This document shows, piece by piece, positions 7,738-15,828 of a stretch of DNA of 31,106 bases. Each line of letters starts with the position of its first letter. Position 1 is the stretch's first letter. The stretch is from Klebsiella pneumoniae (GTDB lineage: Bacteria; Pseudomonadota; Gammaproteobacteria; Ga0077536): the NCBI GenBank assembly GCA_945873015.1, contig CAMCBY010000004.1, positions 1 to 31,106 on the forward strand. The letters run 5' to 3'. The translations under genes were made by a program, and so were the position numbers. The notes beneath the pieces were generated by a model. That model ran no database searches and was not told where the DNA came from. It saw only the letters and a list, made by a program, of their open reading frames with translations.

Positions 7738-9977
7738 AACGCCCGCGAGCGGTGATGCTGGGCGCGGTCGGGCTGCTCAGCCTGTCGCTGCTCGGCTCGC
7801 TGGTGCTGATGAGCGCTGCGATGCAGAACTCAGCTCGTTTCGGCGCGCTGTATTCAGTGTTGTTGTTATCGAATACCGCCGGTCTGCTGGCCTTCGTCGG
7901 ACTGATAGGCATCAACGTGCGTCGCCTTGCCCACCAGTTGCGGGCGCGCGAGCCGGGCGCGCGTCTGACCTTGCGGATGTTGGTGATCTTCGTCGCACTG
8001 GCGGTGCTGCCGGTGACCGTGCTGTATTCCTTTTCGCTCGATTTCCTCAAGCGTGGCATCGACAGTTGGTTCGATGTGCGTATCGGCCAGGCACTGGAAG
8101 GCGCACTGGAGCTCAGTCGCGAAGCGCTCGACTTGCGTATGCGTGAGTTGTTGTCCCAGACCGAAACAATGGCCGAAGAGATTGGCCAGGGCGCGCCCGA
8201 GAGAACCACTCTCAATCTCGACGCGCTGCGCGATCCCGACAGTATTGTCGTGGCCAGCGCCTGGACCCCCGGCTCGGCCGTGCTCGACACCATCCGTGCC
8301 CATAGCGGCGCCGATGAATTGACCTTGCTGAGCAGCGACGGCGAGCCGCTCGCCACCAGCAGCCGCATCTCCGAACTGATTCCTCATCTGCCTTCCGAAG
8401 CCGTGCTGCTGCAGATCCGCCAGGGACGCAGCTATATCGGTCTCGATCCCTTGCGCGACGGCACGCTGTTCGTGCGCGTGGCGGTGAATGTGAACGTCGC
8501 GCCCGGCTCTGGCCAGCGCCGCGTGCTGCACGCGCTTTATCCGATCTCGCCGCGCCTCAACCGGCTGGCTGACACGGTGGAGGACGCCTACGCCAAATAT
8601 CACGAACTCGATTATCTGCGCGACAAACTGAAACTCAGCTTCGCCATGACCCTGACCATGGTGCTGTTGTTCAGCATCGTCACTGCGGTGTGGGCAGCGT
8701 TCTACTCGGCGCGGCGTCTGGCCGCGCCGATACGCGATCTTGCGACCGGCACCGCAGCGGTGGCGGCCGGCGATTACACCACCAGCCTGCCGGTGCAAAG
8801 CAACGACGAAATGGGCTTCCTGGTCAGCTCTTTCAACGACATGACGCGCCGCATCGGGCGCGCCCGCGTCGAAGTCGAAACCCAGCGCGAATACCTCGAC
8901 ACCGTACTGCGTCAGCTCTCGTCGGGCGTCGTCGCCCTGGATGACTCCGCACGCATCACTACCCTCAACGACTCCGCCGCACAGATGCTGGAACTCGGCG
9001 AAGACGCGGTCCCGGGCACCTCATTCATCGCCGCCTGTCAGGCCGACGACCATCTGCATCCCCTGGCCGAGGCCGTCGCCCCGCTGATCGCCGAACAACG
9101 GCGTCAATGGCAGGAGCAGGTCACCATCTTCGCGTCCGATGGCCGCCGCGTGCTGATGTGTCGCGGCACCGCGCTGGCCGCCGAAGGCGACGCCGCGCGC
9201 GGTTACGTCATTGTGTTCGAGAACATCACTGCCATCATTCAGGGCCAGCGCGATGCCGCCTGGTCGGAAGTCGCGCGGCGCCTCGCCCATGAGATCAAGA
9301 ACCCGCTCACTCCCATCCAACTGGCGGCCGAGCGCCTGCGCCAGAAATATCTCAAGAAGCTCGGTGCCGAGGAAGGCGAAGCGCTGGAACGTCTGACCAG
9401 CACCATCGTGCAGCAGGTCGATACCATGAAGGCGATAGTCAATACTTTCTCTGACTACGCGAAGACCCCGACCATCAGCCGCGGCGCTGTCGATATCAAT
9501 GCGCTCTTGTCCGGCGTGGTCGAGTTGTTTCGCAGTGCCTACCCCGGCGCCACGGTAGAAACCCACCTGGCCGACGACCTGCCGCTGATTTCCGGCGATG
9601 TCACCCGCCTGCGGCAGGTCATGAACAACCTCATCAAGAATGCCTTCGAGGCGTCGCCTGAGCCGACAAATGCGCATATCATTATTGCGACCTCGACCAC
9701 CCAGTACGCGCAGGCGGACCATGTCGAGATCCGCATCGAAGATCGCGGCGACGGCGTGCCAGAACAGCTGTTACAGAACATCTTCGAACCTTACGTGTCC
9801 AGCAAAGCGCGTGGCACAGGCCTGGGTCTGGCCATCGTCAAGAAAATCGTCGAGGAACATAACGGCGTTGTCACCCTGCGTAACAATCAAGGCCAGGGCG
9901 CCGTCGCCATCATCCGCCTGCCGCTCGATAAAGAGCCGGCAGCGAACGACCTAAGGCTAGTGAAGGACGCCGTATGA
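7719..9977 (+). CDS. ntrY: NtrY-like membrane sensor histidine kinase
   Basis: Sensor kinase of 752 residues, the partner of the following ntrX. Three membrane helices lie near 11-33, 43-67 and 85-106. A periplasmic region of about 200 residues and a fourth helix near 308-330 follow. Then come a HAMP linker (LAAPIRDLATG to NDMTRRIG, about 330-385), a PAS domain (about 390-500) and the kinase core. The phosphoacceptor is His524 in LAHEIKNPLTP. The N box is MNNLIKNAFE at 635-644. The G boxes are IEDRGDGVPEQ and ARGTGLGLAIVKKI. All catalytic motifs look intact. The topology fits NtrY. NtrYX systems have been linked to nitrogen, redox and envelope responses in different proteobacteria, so the signal here is unknown. 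The stop overlaps ntrX by four bases (ATGA). Confidence 0.93.
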   Translation: MANPTVKRPRAVMLGAVGLLSLSLLGSLVLMSAAMQNSARFGALYSVLLLSNTAGLLAFVGLIGINVRRLAHQLRAREPGARLTLRMLVIFVALAVLPVTVLYSFSLDFLKRGIDSWFDVRIGQALEGALELSREALDLRMRELLSQTETMAEEIGQGAPERTTLNLDALRDPDSIVVASAWTPGSAVLDTIRAHSGADELTLLSSDGEPLATSSRISELIPHLPSEAVLLQIRQGRSYIGLDPLRDGTLFVRVAVNVNVAPGSGQRRVLHALYPISPRLNRLADTVEDAYAKYHELDYLRDKLKLSFAMTLTMVLLFSIVTAVWAAFYSARRLAAPIRDLATGTAAVAAGDYTTSLPVQSNDEMGFLVSSFNDMTRRIGRARVEVETQREYLDTVLRQLSSGVVALDDSARITTLNDSAAQMLELGEDAVPGTSFIAACQADDHLHPLAEAVAPLIAEQRRQWQEQVTIFASDGRRVLMCRGTALAAEGDAARGYVIVFENITAIIQGQRDAAWSEVARRLAHEIKNPLTPIQLAAERLRQKYLKKLGAEEGEALERLTSTIVQQVDTMKAIVNTFSDYAKTPTISRGAVDINALLSGVVELFRSAYPGATVETHLADDLPLISGDVTRLRQVMNNLIKNAFEASPEPTNAHIIIATSTTQYAQADHVEIRIEDRGDGVPEQLLQNIFEPYVSSKARGTGLGLAIVKKIVEEHNGVVTLRNNQGQGAVAIIRLPLDKEPAANDLRLVKDAV

Positions 9978-11350
9978 CTACCGCCCACATTCTGGTTGTC
10001 GACGACGAACCCGACATCCGCGGGCTGCTGAAGGAGATCCTCGAAGACGAAGGTTTCGAGGTCACTATCGCCGAAAATGCCGAGCGCGCGCGCGAAGCGC
10101 GTCGCCAGCGCCGCCCCGATCTGATTCTGCTCGACATCTGGATGCCCGACACCGACGGCATCACGCTGCTGAAAGAATGGTCCGACGGCAGCACGGTCGA
10201 TACACCCGTGATCATGATGTCTGGCCACGGCACGGTCGAAACCGCGGTCGAGGCCACTCGTCTCGGCGCCTACGACTTCATCGAAAAGCCGCTCTCCATC
10301 GCTAAAATCCTGGTCACCGTTCAGCGCGCGCTGGAGAACGCGAGTCTGGTGTCTGAGAACATCGGCTTGCGGGCGCGCAGTCAGGCGCCCAACGAGCCGA
10401 TAGGGTCGAGCGCCGAAATGGAAAAGCTGCGCGCCGACGCGCGGCGCATCGCTGACCACAAGACCAGCGTCTTCATCAGCGGCGAGTCAGGCGTCGGCAA
10501 AGAAACCATCGCGCGCTTCATCCACAACCAGGGCGCCCGCGCCGGCAATCGCTTCATCAATGTCAGCGTGGCCGGCCTCGCCCGCGAAAATCCCGACGCA
10601 GAACTGTTCGGCATCGAAGACAGTGGCAAACTGAGTTTTGGTTCGCTGGAACTTGCCAACGGCGGCACGCTGTTTCTGAAAGACATCGCCGACATGGACA
10701 TGAGCACCCAGGCACGCCTGCTGAGTGCGCTGGAAAACCAGTCCTTCCTGCGCGTCGGTGGCCGCGAACCGGTGACGGTCGATGTGCGCATCATCGCGAG
10801 CACGCGACGCAATCTCGCCGAACTGGTTGCCGCCGGCAGGTTTCGCGAAGACCTCTACTATCGCCTGAATGTGCTGCCGCTGGCGGTGCCGCCGCTGCGC
10901 GAACGGCGTGGCGATATCGACGAGCTGGTCGACCATTTCCTGACCTATTTCGAAACCCGCGAAGGCTTGCCACGCCGTGCACTGGCAAGCGCGGTGCGGC
11001 ACCGTCTGCAGGACTACGACTGGCCGGGCAATGTGCGGGAGTTGAAGAACTTCATTCAACGGCTGCTCATCCTCGGTGGCACCGGCCAGGTGGAAGTGTC
11101 GGAAGTGAACGCCATGCTCGGCCTGCAGGGGGAAACGAGTGCCGAACCCTTGCTGCCGGGCTTCGACCTGCCGCTACGCGAAGCGCGCGAGCAGTTCGAG
11201 AAGGCTTACCTCGAATATCAGTTGCGCGCCTTCAACGGCAGCGTCAGCCGTGTCTCGGAGCGGGTCGGTATCGAACGCACCCACCTGTATCGCAAGCTGC
11301 GCAGCCTCGGCATCGATCCCAAACGCATCAAGGACGAAGGACGCGAGTGA
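9974..11350 (+). CDS. ntrX: NtrX-like response regulator with atypical AAA+ domain
   Basis: Response regulator of 458 residues. The receiver domain (1-120) has DDEP at the start, the phosphorylation site Asp54 in LLDIWMPD, and the conserved Lys in FIEKPL. The AAA+ domain has an intact Walker A at 170-177 (GESGVGKE). Where sigma54 activators carry GAFTGA, this protein has ELFGIEDSGKLSFGSLE (210-226), so the contact loop is missing. The Walker B region reads GGTLFLKDIADM, with Lys236 and Asp237 where Asp-Glu is expected. The later segment REDLYYRLNVLPL is conserved. A Fis-type helix-turn-helix ends the protein (GSVSRVSERVGIERTHLYRKL). It may regulate genes without sigma54, possibly through sigma70 promoters or as a repressor; this is inference. 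The gene is co-transcribed with ntrY. Confidence 0.92.
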   Translation: MTTAHILVVDDEPDIRGLLKEILEDEGFEVTIAENAERAREARRQRRPDLILLDIWMPDTDGITLLKEWSDGSTVDTPVIMMSGHGTVETAVEATRLGAYDFIEKPLSIAKILVTVQRALENASLVSENIGLRARSQAPNEPIGSSAEMEKLRADARRIADHKTSVFISGESGVGKETIARFIHNQGARAGNRFINVSVAGLARENPDAELFGIEDSGKLSFGSLELANGGTLFLKDIADMDMSTQARLLSALENQSFLRVGGREPVTVDVRIIASTRRNLAELVAAGRFREDLYYRLNVLPLAVPPLRERRGDIDELVDHFLTYFETREGLPRRALASAVRHRLQDYDWPGNVRELKNFIQRLLILGGTGQVEVSEVNAMLGLQGETSAEPLLPGFDLPLREAREQFEKAYLEYQLRAFNGSVSRVSERVGIERTHLYRKLRSLGIDPKRIKDEGRE

Positions 11351-11375
11351 GCGTGTCGCGCGCGGACGGGGCGTT

Positions 11376-11690
11376 GTGAAACCACTTATCGAAAGATTGG
11401 AAGCCCTGCTCGCCAGCCAGGGCGAGTCGGCCTTGCTGCGTTTCAGTCTGGGCAATGCCTGCCTGGAGACGGCGCCTGCTGCGGCCGTGGCCCATCTCGA
11501 ACGCGCTGTCATCCTCGATCCGGATTATTCCGCGGCCTGGAAGTTACTCGGCAAAGCCCACTTTGCATGCGGCGACAACGAAGCGGCGAAAGCGGCTTAT
11601 GGTCAGGGCATTACGGTCGCTGAAAAGCGCGGCGACCTGCAGGCCGCCAAGGAAATGCAGGTTTTTCTCAAGCGTATCGAGCGTGCGTAG
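11376..11690 (+). CDS. Small TPR-repeat protein
   Basis: A 104-residue protein starting at GTG 11376-11378, with GGGG five bases upstream as ribosome site. Longer readings of this frame run back into ntrX and are rejected. It contains about two tetratricopeptide repeats: ALLRFSLGNACLETAPAAAV, then HLERAVILDPDYSAAWKLLG, and a third helical pair (AHFACGDNEAAKAAYGQG). TPR modules mediate protein-protein contacts, so it is probably a cytoplasmic adaptor. There is no signal peptide. It follows ntrX by 25 bases and is likely the last gene of the def-to-ntrX run. The next gene is convergent, six bases away. The partner is unknown. Confidence 0.85.
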   Translation: MKPLIERLEALLASQGESALLRFSLGNACLETAPAAAVAHLERAVILDPDYSAAWKLLGKAHFACGDNEAAKAAYGQGITVAEKRGDLQAAKEMQVFLKRIERA

Positions 11691-11696
11691 CACCGC

Positions 11697-12638
11697 TCAC
11701 GCGCCGTTCAATCGCAGCGCGCCACTCAGTTCTGCGACATTCGCCATGCCGTGGCGGTCGAGATAGTCGATCAGCCCCGCATTGATGGTCTTCAATAACA
11801 ACGGGTCGTAGAACAGCCCGGTGCCGACCCCCACCGCAGTCGCTCCAGCGAGCAGGAACTCAATCGCATCGGCAGCCGAAGTCACACCGCCCTGGCCGAT
11901 GATGGGAATGCCTAACGGACGCGCGACCTGTGCCACCTGGAAGGTCTTGAACACCGCTATCGGTTTGATCGCCGGTCCCGACACACCGCCCTGATTGTTG
12001 CCAATCACCGGCCGGCGCGCTTCGATATCGATAGCCATGCCCATCAAGGTATTGATCACGGCGAAACCATTGGTGCCGGCCTCGATACAACGCCGCGCGT
12101 TGTTGGCAATGTCGGTCTGGTTGGGCGAGAGTTTGGTGATGAGCGGCTTGCTGGTAGCGCGTCGGCAGGCCGCCACCACACGCGCCGACATGTCCGGATC
12201 GTTGCCGAAGCTCACTCCGCCTTCTTTGACGTTGGGACAGGAGATATTGATCTCGATGGCGTCTATCGGCGAATCATCAAAGATGCGTGTGACCTGTTCG
12301 TATTCCTCAACGGTCGAACCCGAGACATTGGCGATGAAGCGAGTCTCGCTGAAATCGAGTTTGGGCAGAATGTCATCCACGACGGCACGCGCGCCCGGAT
12401 TCTGCAGTCCGATGGCGTTCAGCATGCCGCCTGGTGTTTCGTAGACACGATGGGCAGGGTTGCCGAGACGCGCACTGAGCGTGGTGCCCTTGAGACAGAT
12501 GGCACCGGCGTCGGCGTTGGAAAAGCCTTCGACCCGGGTGTACTCTTCGCCGAAACCGACGCAACCCGACAGCAATACCAGCGGCGTGCGCAGGCGCAAT
12601 CCACACAAATCTATCGCCAGCCGTGCCTCATCCTGCAT
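11697..12638 (-). CDS. pyrD: Dihydroorotate dehydrogenase, class 1B type
   Basis: Oxidises dihydroorotate to orotate, the fourth step of pyrimidine synthesis, using FMN. The 313-residue sequence resembles class 1B catalytic subunits (PyrDB) from end to end: SGCVGFGEEY at 24-33, GGMLNAIGLQNPG at 70-82, NISCPNVKEGG at 131-141, KLSPN at 169-173, NTLMGMAIDI, and GQGGVTSAADAIEFLLAGA. Cys134 is the catalytic base typical of class 1, where class 2 enzymes use serine. Class 1B enzymes normally work with an iron-sulfur/FAD subunit, PyrK, and pass electrons to NAD. No pyrK lies next to this gene. Most gammaproteobacteria have the membrane-bound class 2 enzyme instead. The gene is convergent with the TPR gene and starts 41 bases from the divergent trmL. 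Confidence 0.92.
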   Translation of the reverse strand: MQDEARLAIDLCGLRLRTPLVLLSGCVGFGEEYTRVEGFSNADAGAICLKGTTLSARLGNPAHRVYETPGGMLNAIGLQNPGARAVVDDILPKLDFSETRFIANVSGSTVEEYEQVTRIFDDSPIDAIEINISCPNVKEGGVSFGNDPDMSARVVAACRRATSKPLITKLSPNQTDIANNARRCIEAGTNGFAVINTLMGMAIDIEARRPVIGNNQGGVSGPAIKPIAVFKTFQVAQVARPLGIPIIGQGGVTSAADAIEFLLAGATAVGVGTGLFYDPLLLKTINAGLIDYLDRHGMANVAELSGALRLNGA

Positions 12639-12679
12639 GACCGACCTCCTGCCCGCGCCGCGCGCTTAACGATTGCACC

Positions 12680-13150
12680 GTGTTCAACATCATCCTCTAC
12701 GAGCCGGAAATACCGCCGAATAGCGGCAACATTATACGGCTCTGCGCCAACAGCGGTGCGCGTCTGCACTTTGTCGAACCTCTCGGTTTCACGCTCGAAC
12801 ACAAACAACTGCGCCGCGCCGGGCTCGACTACCACGAGTTCGCCGAGATCCGCCAGCACGCCTCGCTTGCCGACTGTCTCGCCAGCCTCGGCGAGGTGAG
12901 CCTGTTCGCTTTCACCACCAAGGCCGCCACGCCCCTGTCCGCCGTTGAGTTTCCACGCGATACCGCGATGCTGTTTGGCCCCGAATCGCGCGGTCTGCCC
13001 GCGTCGGTCCTGGCGGATATCGCGCCGGCACGGCGGGTACGCATTCCGATGGTGACGGGCAGTCGCAGTCTGAATTTATCCAACGCTGTCTCGGTAGCGT
13101 TGTTCGAGGCATGGCGACAGCACGGGTATGCCGGCAGCGTTGGCGCTTGA
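12680..13150 (+). CDS. trmL: tRNA (cytidine/uridine-34-2'-O)-methyltransferase
   Basis: SPOUT-class methyltransferase that modifies the wobble nucleotide of certain leucine tRNAs. The 156-residue length and sequence match TrmL. It starts FNIILYEPEIPPNSGNIIRL, a very characteristic opening. The trefoil-knot SAM site follows, with LFGPESRGLP (98-107) and RSLNLSNAVSVALFEAWRQ (129-147). The start is a GTG at 12680-12682 with no strong ribosome site. It stands alone on the plus strand between two minus-strand genes and must have its own promoter in the short gap before it, where I could not identify clear boxes. Confidence 0.95.
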   Translation: MFNIILYEPEIPPNSGNIIRLCANSGARLHFVEPLGFTLEHKQLRRAGLDYHEFAEIRQHASLADCLASLGEVSLFAFTTKAATPLSAVEFPRDTAMLFGPESRGLPASVLADIAPARRVRIPMVTGSRSLNLSNAVSVALFEAWRQHGYAGSVGA

Positions 13151-13185
13151 GCCACGCGCGATGTGACAGACCGAATCGCGGGTCG

Positions 13186-13217
13186 GCGCGGCGAGAGCCG
13201 CGCGGCGGCGGTTTATT
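13186..13217 (+). terminator. Candidate terminator after trmL
   Basis: GCGCGGC (13186-13192) pairs perfectly with GCCGCGC (13197-13203) across a GAGA tetraloop of the stable GNRA class. TTTATT follows at 13212-13217, about nine bases after the stem. The T-run is short and displaced, so termination may be weak. It lies between convergent genes, which is where a terminator is expected. Confidence 0.4.
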
Positions 13218-13650
13218 CGCAGTCCAGCAGTGCCGGCGAACTGATCAGGGGCGGGTTGAGCGAGGGGTCATAACTCACTGTGCAGGCGCCAGGATGGGCA
13301 ACTTCGGCCGGCGCGAAGCCGTTGCCGCTGAGGACATAACCGTGTCCGACCGGATCCTGCGCGAGCGCCGCACGCAGCGCCGATTCATTCTCAGGGTAGC
13401 CCCGCGCATTGACCTTGATATTGCGGCCTTCGATCACCACCTCATCACTGTTGGCGCCGGTCGCCATCCAGACCGCATGCACCAAGGCAGCGGAATTGCG
13501 CATTGCGTCGGTCAATTCATCGAGGGCTGCCTTGCGCGATTCGCGTTCCACATTGGCGAAGCCTGGCAAGGCAAACGCAGACAACGTGCCGAGAATGACG
13601 ATCACCGAAATTGTGTCGCTCAAGGAAAAGCGGGTGCGGAGTTTTTCCAA
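13213..13650 (-). CDS. Orphan type IV pilin-like protein, altered cleavage site
   Basis: A 145-residue protein with the shape of a type IV pilin or pseudopilin. A short basic leader (MEKLRTR) comes before a hydrophobic helix, TISVIVILGTLSAFALPGF (13-31), then an amphipathic helix (SRKAALDELTDAMRNSAA). Two cysteines (123 and 144) near the end could form the usual C-terminal disulfide loop. The helix and following region resemble MSHA-type pilins. The prepilin peptidase site is unusual: R-F-S-L-S-D in place of G-F-T-L-I-E, so the -1 glycine is arginine and glutamate 5 is aspartate. The start is a TTG at 13648-13650 with a strong GGAGG seven bases upstream, which argues for a live gene. No other pilus gene is nearby. 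Family membership is likely; assembly into a pilus is uncertain. Confidence 0.75.
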   Translation of the reverse strand: MEKLRTRFSLSDTISVIVILGTLSAFALPGFANVERESRKAALDELTDAMRNSAALVHAVWMATGANSDEVVIEGRNIKVNARGYPENESALRAALAQDPVGHGYVLSGNGFAPAEVAHPGACTVSYDPSLNPPLISSPALLDCE

Positions 13651-13744
13651 AGCCTAGCCTCCAGTGCAGATGAGGGCAGCCAAGGGGGTGGCTGTCCGTA
13701 GCAGTAGCGGCAGCAGGGCGACGAACTTTAGGGACGCCTGCGGT

Positions 13745-14746
13745 TCAGCGCGTTTCAATCGTCGGGTCGCGCGCCAACAGGTCGCGCACCGCTTCGCGGG
13801 GGGTAGTGAGCCCGGCCAACACGCGTGCCACTTCGCTGGCAATCGGCATATCGATATGGCTGCGGGTCGCCATCGCGGCGATCGCGCGCGCGGTGGCCAC
13901 GCCCTCGACCAGCGCACCGACACTTGCTTCGGCGGCGGCCACCGAGCCGGTCTCGGCCAGCGCCATGCCAAAGCGGCGATTGCGGGACTGATTGTCCGTG
14001 CAAGTCAGGACCAAATCGCCCATCCCGGACAAACCCATGAAGGTTTCCATCCGCCCGCCGCGCGCCACACCGAAACGCGCGATTTCGGCCAGACCGCGCG
14101 TGATGAGGGCGGCGCGGGTATTGGCACCGAGCTTGAGGCCATCGGCGATACCGGCGGCAATGGCGATCACATTCTTGAGCGCACCACCGATTTCCACGCC
14201 GACCACATCATCAGTGTAATAAGGCCTGAAAGCCGGGCCATGCATGGCATTGACGAGTTGTGCACCGAAAGCCGCGTCGCTCGCGCCAACAGTGATGGCG
14301 GCAGGACTGCCGCGCATGATTTCAACCGCGAAATTGGGCCCTGAGACCTGCGCGAATGGCCGCTCGACGCCCAGCACATCGGCCACGATTTCGTGCGCCA
14401 TCATGCCGGTCTCAAGTTCGAAACCCTTGCTCGCGCAGGCCAACGCCGGCAGCGCCGGCAAGGCTTCGTGCAGATTGCGCAGGGCCACACGCATGACCTG
14501 GTAGGGCACCACCAGCATGGCGAAAGCCGGTAGCGGGGCGCCGTCGAGGGTAGTCAGGGGCGTGATGCCGGGGTGGAATTCGACTTCGCTCGCAAAACGC
14601 GGATGGTGCCGGGTCTCGCGCAGCGCGGCGATCGTCGCGGCATCCTTGTCGTAGAGCAATACCTCGCGCCCGGCCCGTGCACAAACGCTCGCCAGCGCAC
14701 TGCCCCAGGCGCCGGCACCGACCACCAGGACCGGCGCGTCACTCAT
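13745..14746 (-). CDS. gpsA: Glycerol-3-phosphate dehydrogenase [NAD(P)+]
   Basis: Reduces dihydroxyacetone phosphate to sn-glycerol-3-phosphate for phospholipid synthesis; cytoplasmic. The 333-residue protein begins with the nucleotide-binding fold (LVVGAGAWGSALA, 7-19). It has SKGFE near 106-110, SGPNFAVEI at 135-143, and the catalytic Lys191 in GALKNVIAIAAG. GLSGMGDLVLTCTDNQSRNRRFG and LVEGVATA follow later. Length is normal. It follows secB by 42 bases on the same strand, the same order as E. coli secB-gpsA, so the pair is probably co-transcribed. Ninety-odd bases without a feature separate its stop from the pilin-like gene. Confidence 0.97.
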   Translation of the reverse strand: MSDAPVLVVGAGAWGSALASVCARAGREVLLYDKDAATIAALRETRHHPRFASEVEFHPGITPLTTLDGAPLPAFAMLVVPYQVMRVALRNLHEALPALPALACASKGFELETGMMAHEIVADVLGVERPFAQVSGPNFAVEIMRGSPAAITVGASDAAFGAQLVNAMHGPAFRPYYTDDVVGVEIGGALKNVIAIAAGIADGLKLGANTRAALITRGLAEIARFGVARGGRMETFMGLSGMGDLVLTCTDNQSRNRRFGMALAETGSVAAAEASVGALVEGVATARAIAAMATRSHIDMPIASEVARVLAGLTTPREAVRDLLARDPTIETR

Positions 14747-14788
14747 GCTGCTCGCCGCGCCCCTGGCGTTGCGAGCGGCAAGATGACC

Positions 14789-15280
14789 TCAGTGCGAAGC
14801 GCCCTGGGCATTATTGTCCGCCATACGACGCTGCAGTTCCTGGGCGTAGAGAATCTCGAAATTGACCGGCGCCAACAGCAATTGCGGAAATCCGCCTTTG
14901 GTGACCAGATCACAAATCGCCTCACGGGCAAAGGGGAACAAGGTATTGGGACAGGCGGTGGCGAGAATGGCGCCGAGATGCTCCTCGGGGAAACCTCGCA
15001 CGGTGAAGATGCCGGCCTGCTGTACTTCGACCAGATAAATGGTGCGCTCTTCCTGACGCACCTTGACGGTGACCGTCAGCACCACCTCGTGGTTCTCGGC
15101 ATCGAGGGCCGTGGTGCGATTGGCAAAGTGCACATCGGCGGTCGGGTTGAGCTCGCCGGTGAATACGGCGGGCGAATTCGGCGCCTCGAATGAGACGTCC
15201 TTCACATAAATTTTCTGGATCGCGAGCTGGCCGGTGATGGCCTGCTGGCCTGCGGCCTGCGCGTTGGTTTCGTCCGCCAT
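14789..15280 (-). CDS. secB: Protein-export chaperone SecB
   Basis: SecB holds precursor proteins unfolded and delivers them to SecA. The 163-residue protein shows the family core: AIQKIYVKDVSFEAPNSP (20-37), a region of alternating beta strands (VVLTVTVKVRQEERTIYLVEVQQAGIF in two pieces around 66-92), CPNTLFPFAREAICDLVTKGGFPQLLLAPVNF, and the C-terminal helix ILYAQELQRR. It lies 63 bases downstream of the rhodanese gene. In E. coli grxC sits in this gap; here the gap is too short for it. Confidence is high from near-complete family similarity. Confidence 0.97.
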   Translation of the reverse strand: MADETNAQAAGQQAITGQLAIQKIYVKDVSFEAPNSPAVFTGELNPTADVHFANRTTALDAENHEVVLTVTVKVRQEERTIYLVEVQQAGIFTVRGFPEEHLGAILATACPNTLFPFAREAICDLVTKGGFPQLLLAPVNFEILYAQELQRRMADNNAQGASH

Positions 15281-15343
15281 GACTTCGGGCTCCCGTCAGT
15301 GTGATTAGCGAATCTGTGAATGTGTGTTCGAGCGGCGGGCGGC

Positions 15344-15757
15344 TCAGCCCACGGCTATCGGAAGGTTTTCTGCGCGCCAGGCGCCGATGCCACCTTTCAG
15401 TGCATGGACTTGGGTGAAGCCCTGCGATTTGAGCTCGCGGGCAGCCTGGCCCGCCAAGGTGCCACGCGTGCAGCACACGATGAGCGGCTTGCCGGCCAGC
15501 TTCTTGAGCGTCTCGCCGCCGGTGGGCAGCGAAGTCAGCGGAAAATGTACCGCGTCGATGATGTGGCCGGCAGCGAAGTCTTCCGCGCCACGGATATCGA
15601 CCACCACCGCGCCTTCGCGATTAATCAGTGCCACCGCATCCTGCGCGGCAATGCCGCCGACGGTGGTGATGGTGTTGGCCACCAGTAACCCGAGTAACAC
15701 GGAGAATGCTGTGACCAGCATCCAATGGTTCAGGGCGAATTCGCTCAGTTGTTGCAT
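15344..15757 (-). CDS. Membrane-anchored rhodanese (YibN-like)
   Basis: Single-domain rhodanese of 137 residues anchored by one N-terminal helix (about 11-31, HWMLVTAFSVLLGLLVANTI). The domain has VVVDIRGAEDFAAGHIIDAVHFPL (in two parts, 51-74) and the active-site loop VCCTRGTLAG. Cys96 is the expected sulfur-carrying residue, with Cys95 next to it. The position upstream of secB-gpsA and opposite gpmI matches yibN of E. coli. It may carry sulfane sulfur for an unknown acceptor, or interact with membrane proteins; neither can be read from the sequence. It diverges from gpmI across a 130-base region. Confidence 0.9.
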   Translation of the reverse strand: MQQLSEFALNHWMLVTAFSVLLGLLVANTITTVGGIAAQDAVALINREGAVVVDIRGAEDFAAGHIIDAVHFPLTSLPTGGETLKKLAGKPLIVCCTRGTLAGQAARELKSQGFTQVHALKGGIGAWRAENLPIAVG

Positions 15758-15828
15758 GATGATGAGGCTGGATGCGGGTGAAGACTGTGAGTAACACTGT
15801 GTGGCGCAGGGCGGTCACCGCGCGACCG

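Noticed and set aside
7866..8798. 310-codon open frame antisense to ntrY
   Set aside because: It mirrors the ntrY coding strand and yields a His/Arg/Gly-rich sequence without domains.
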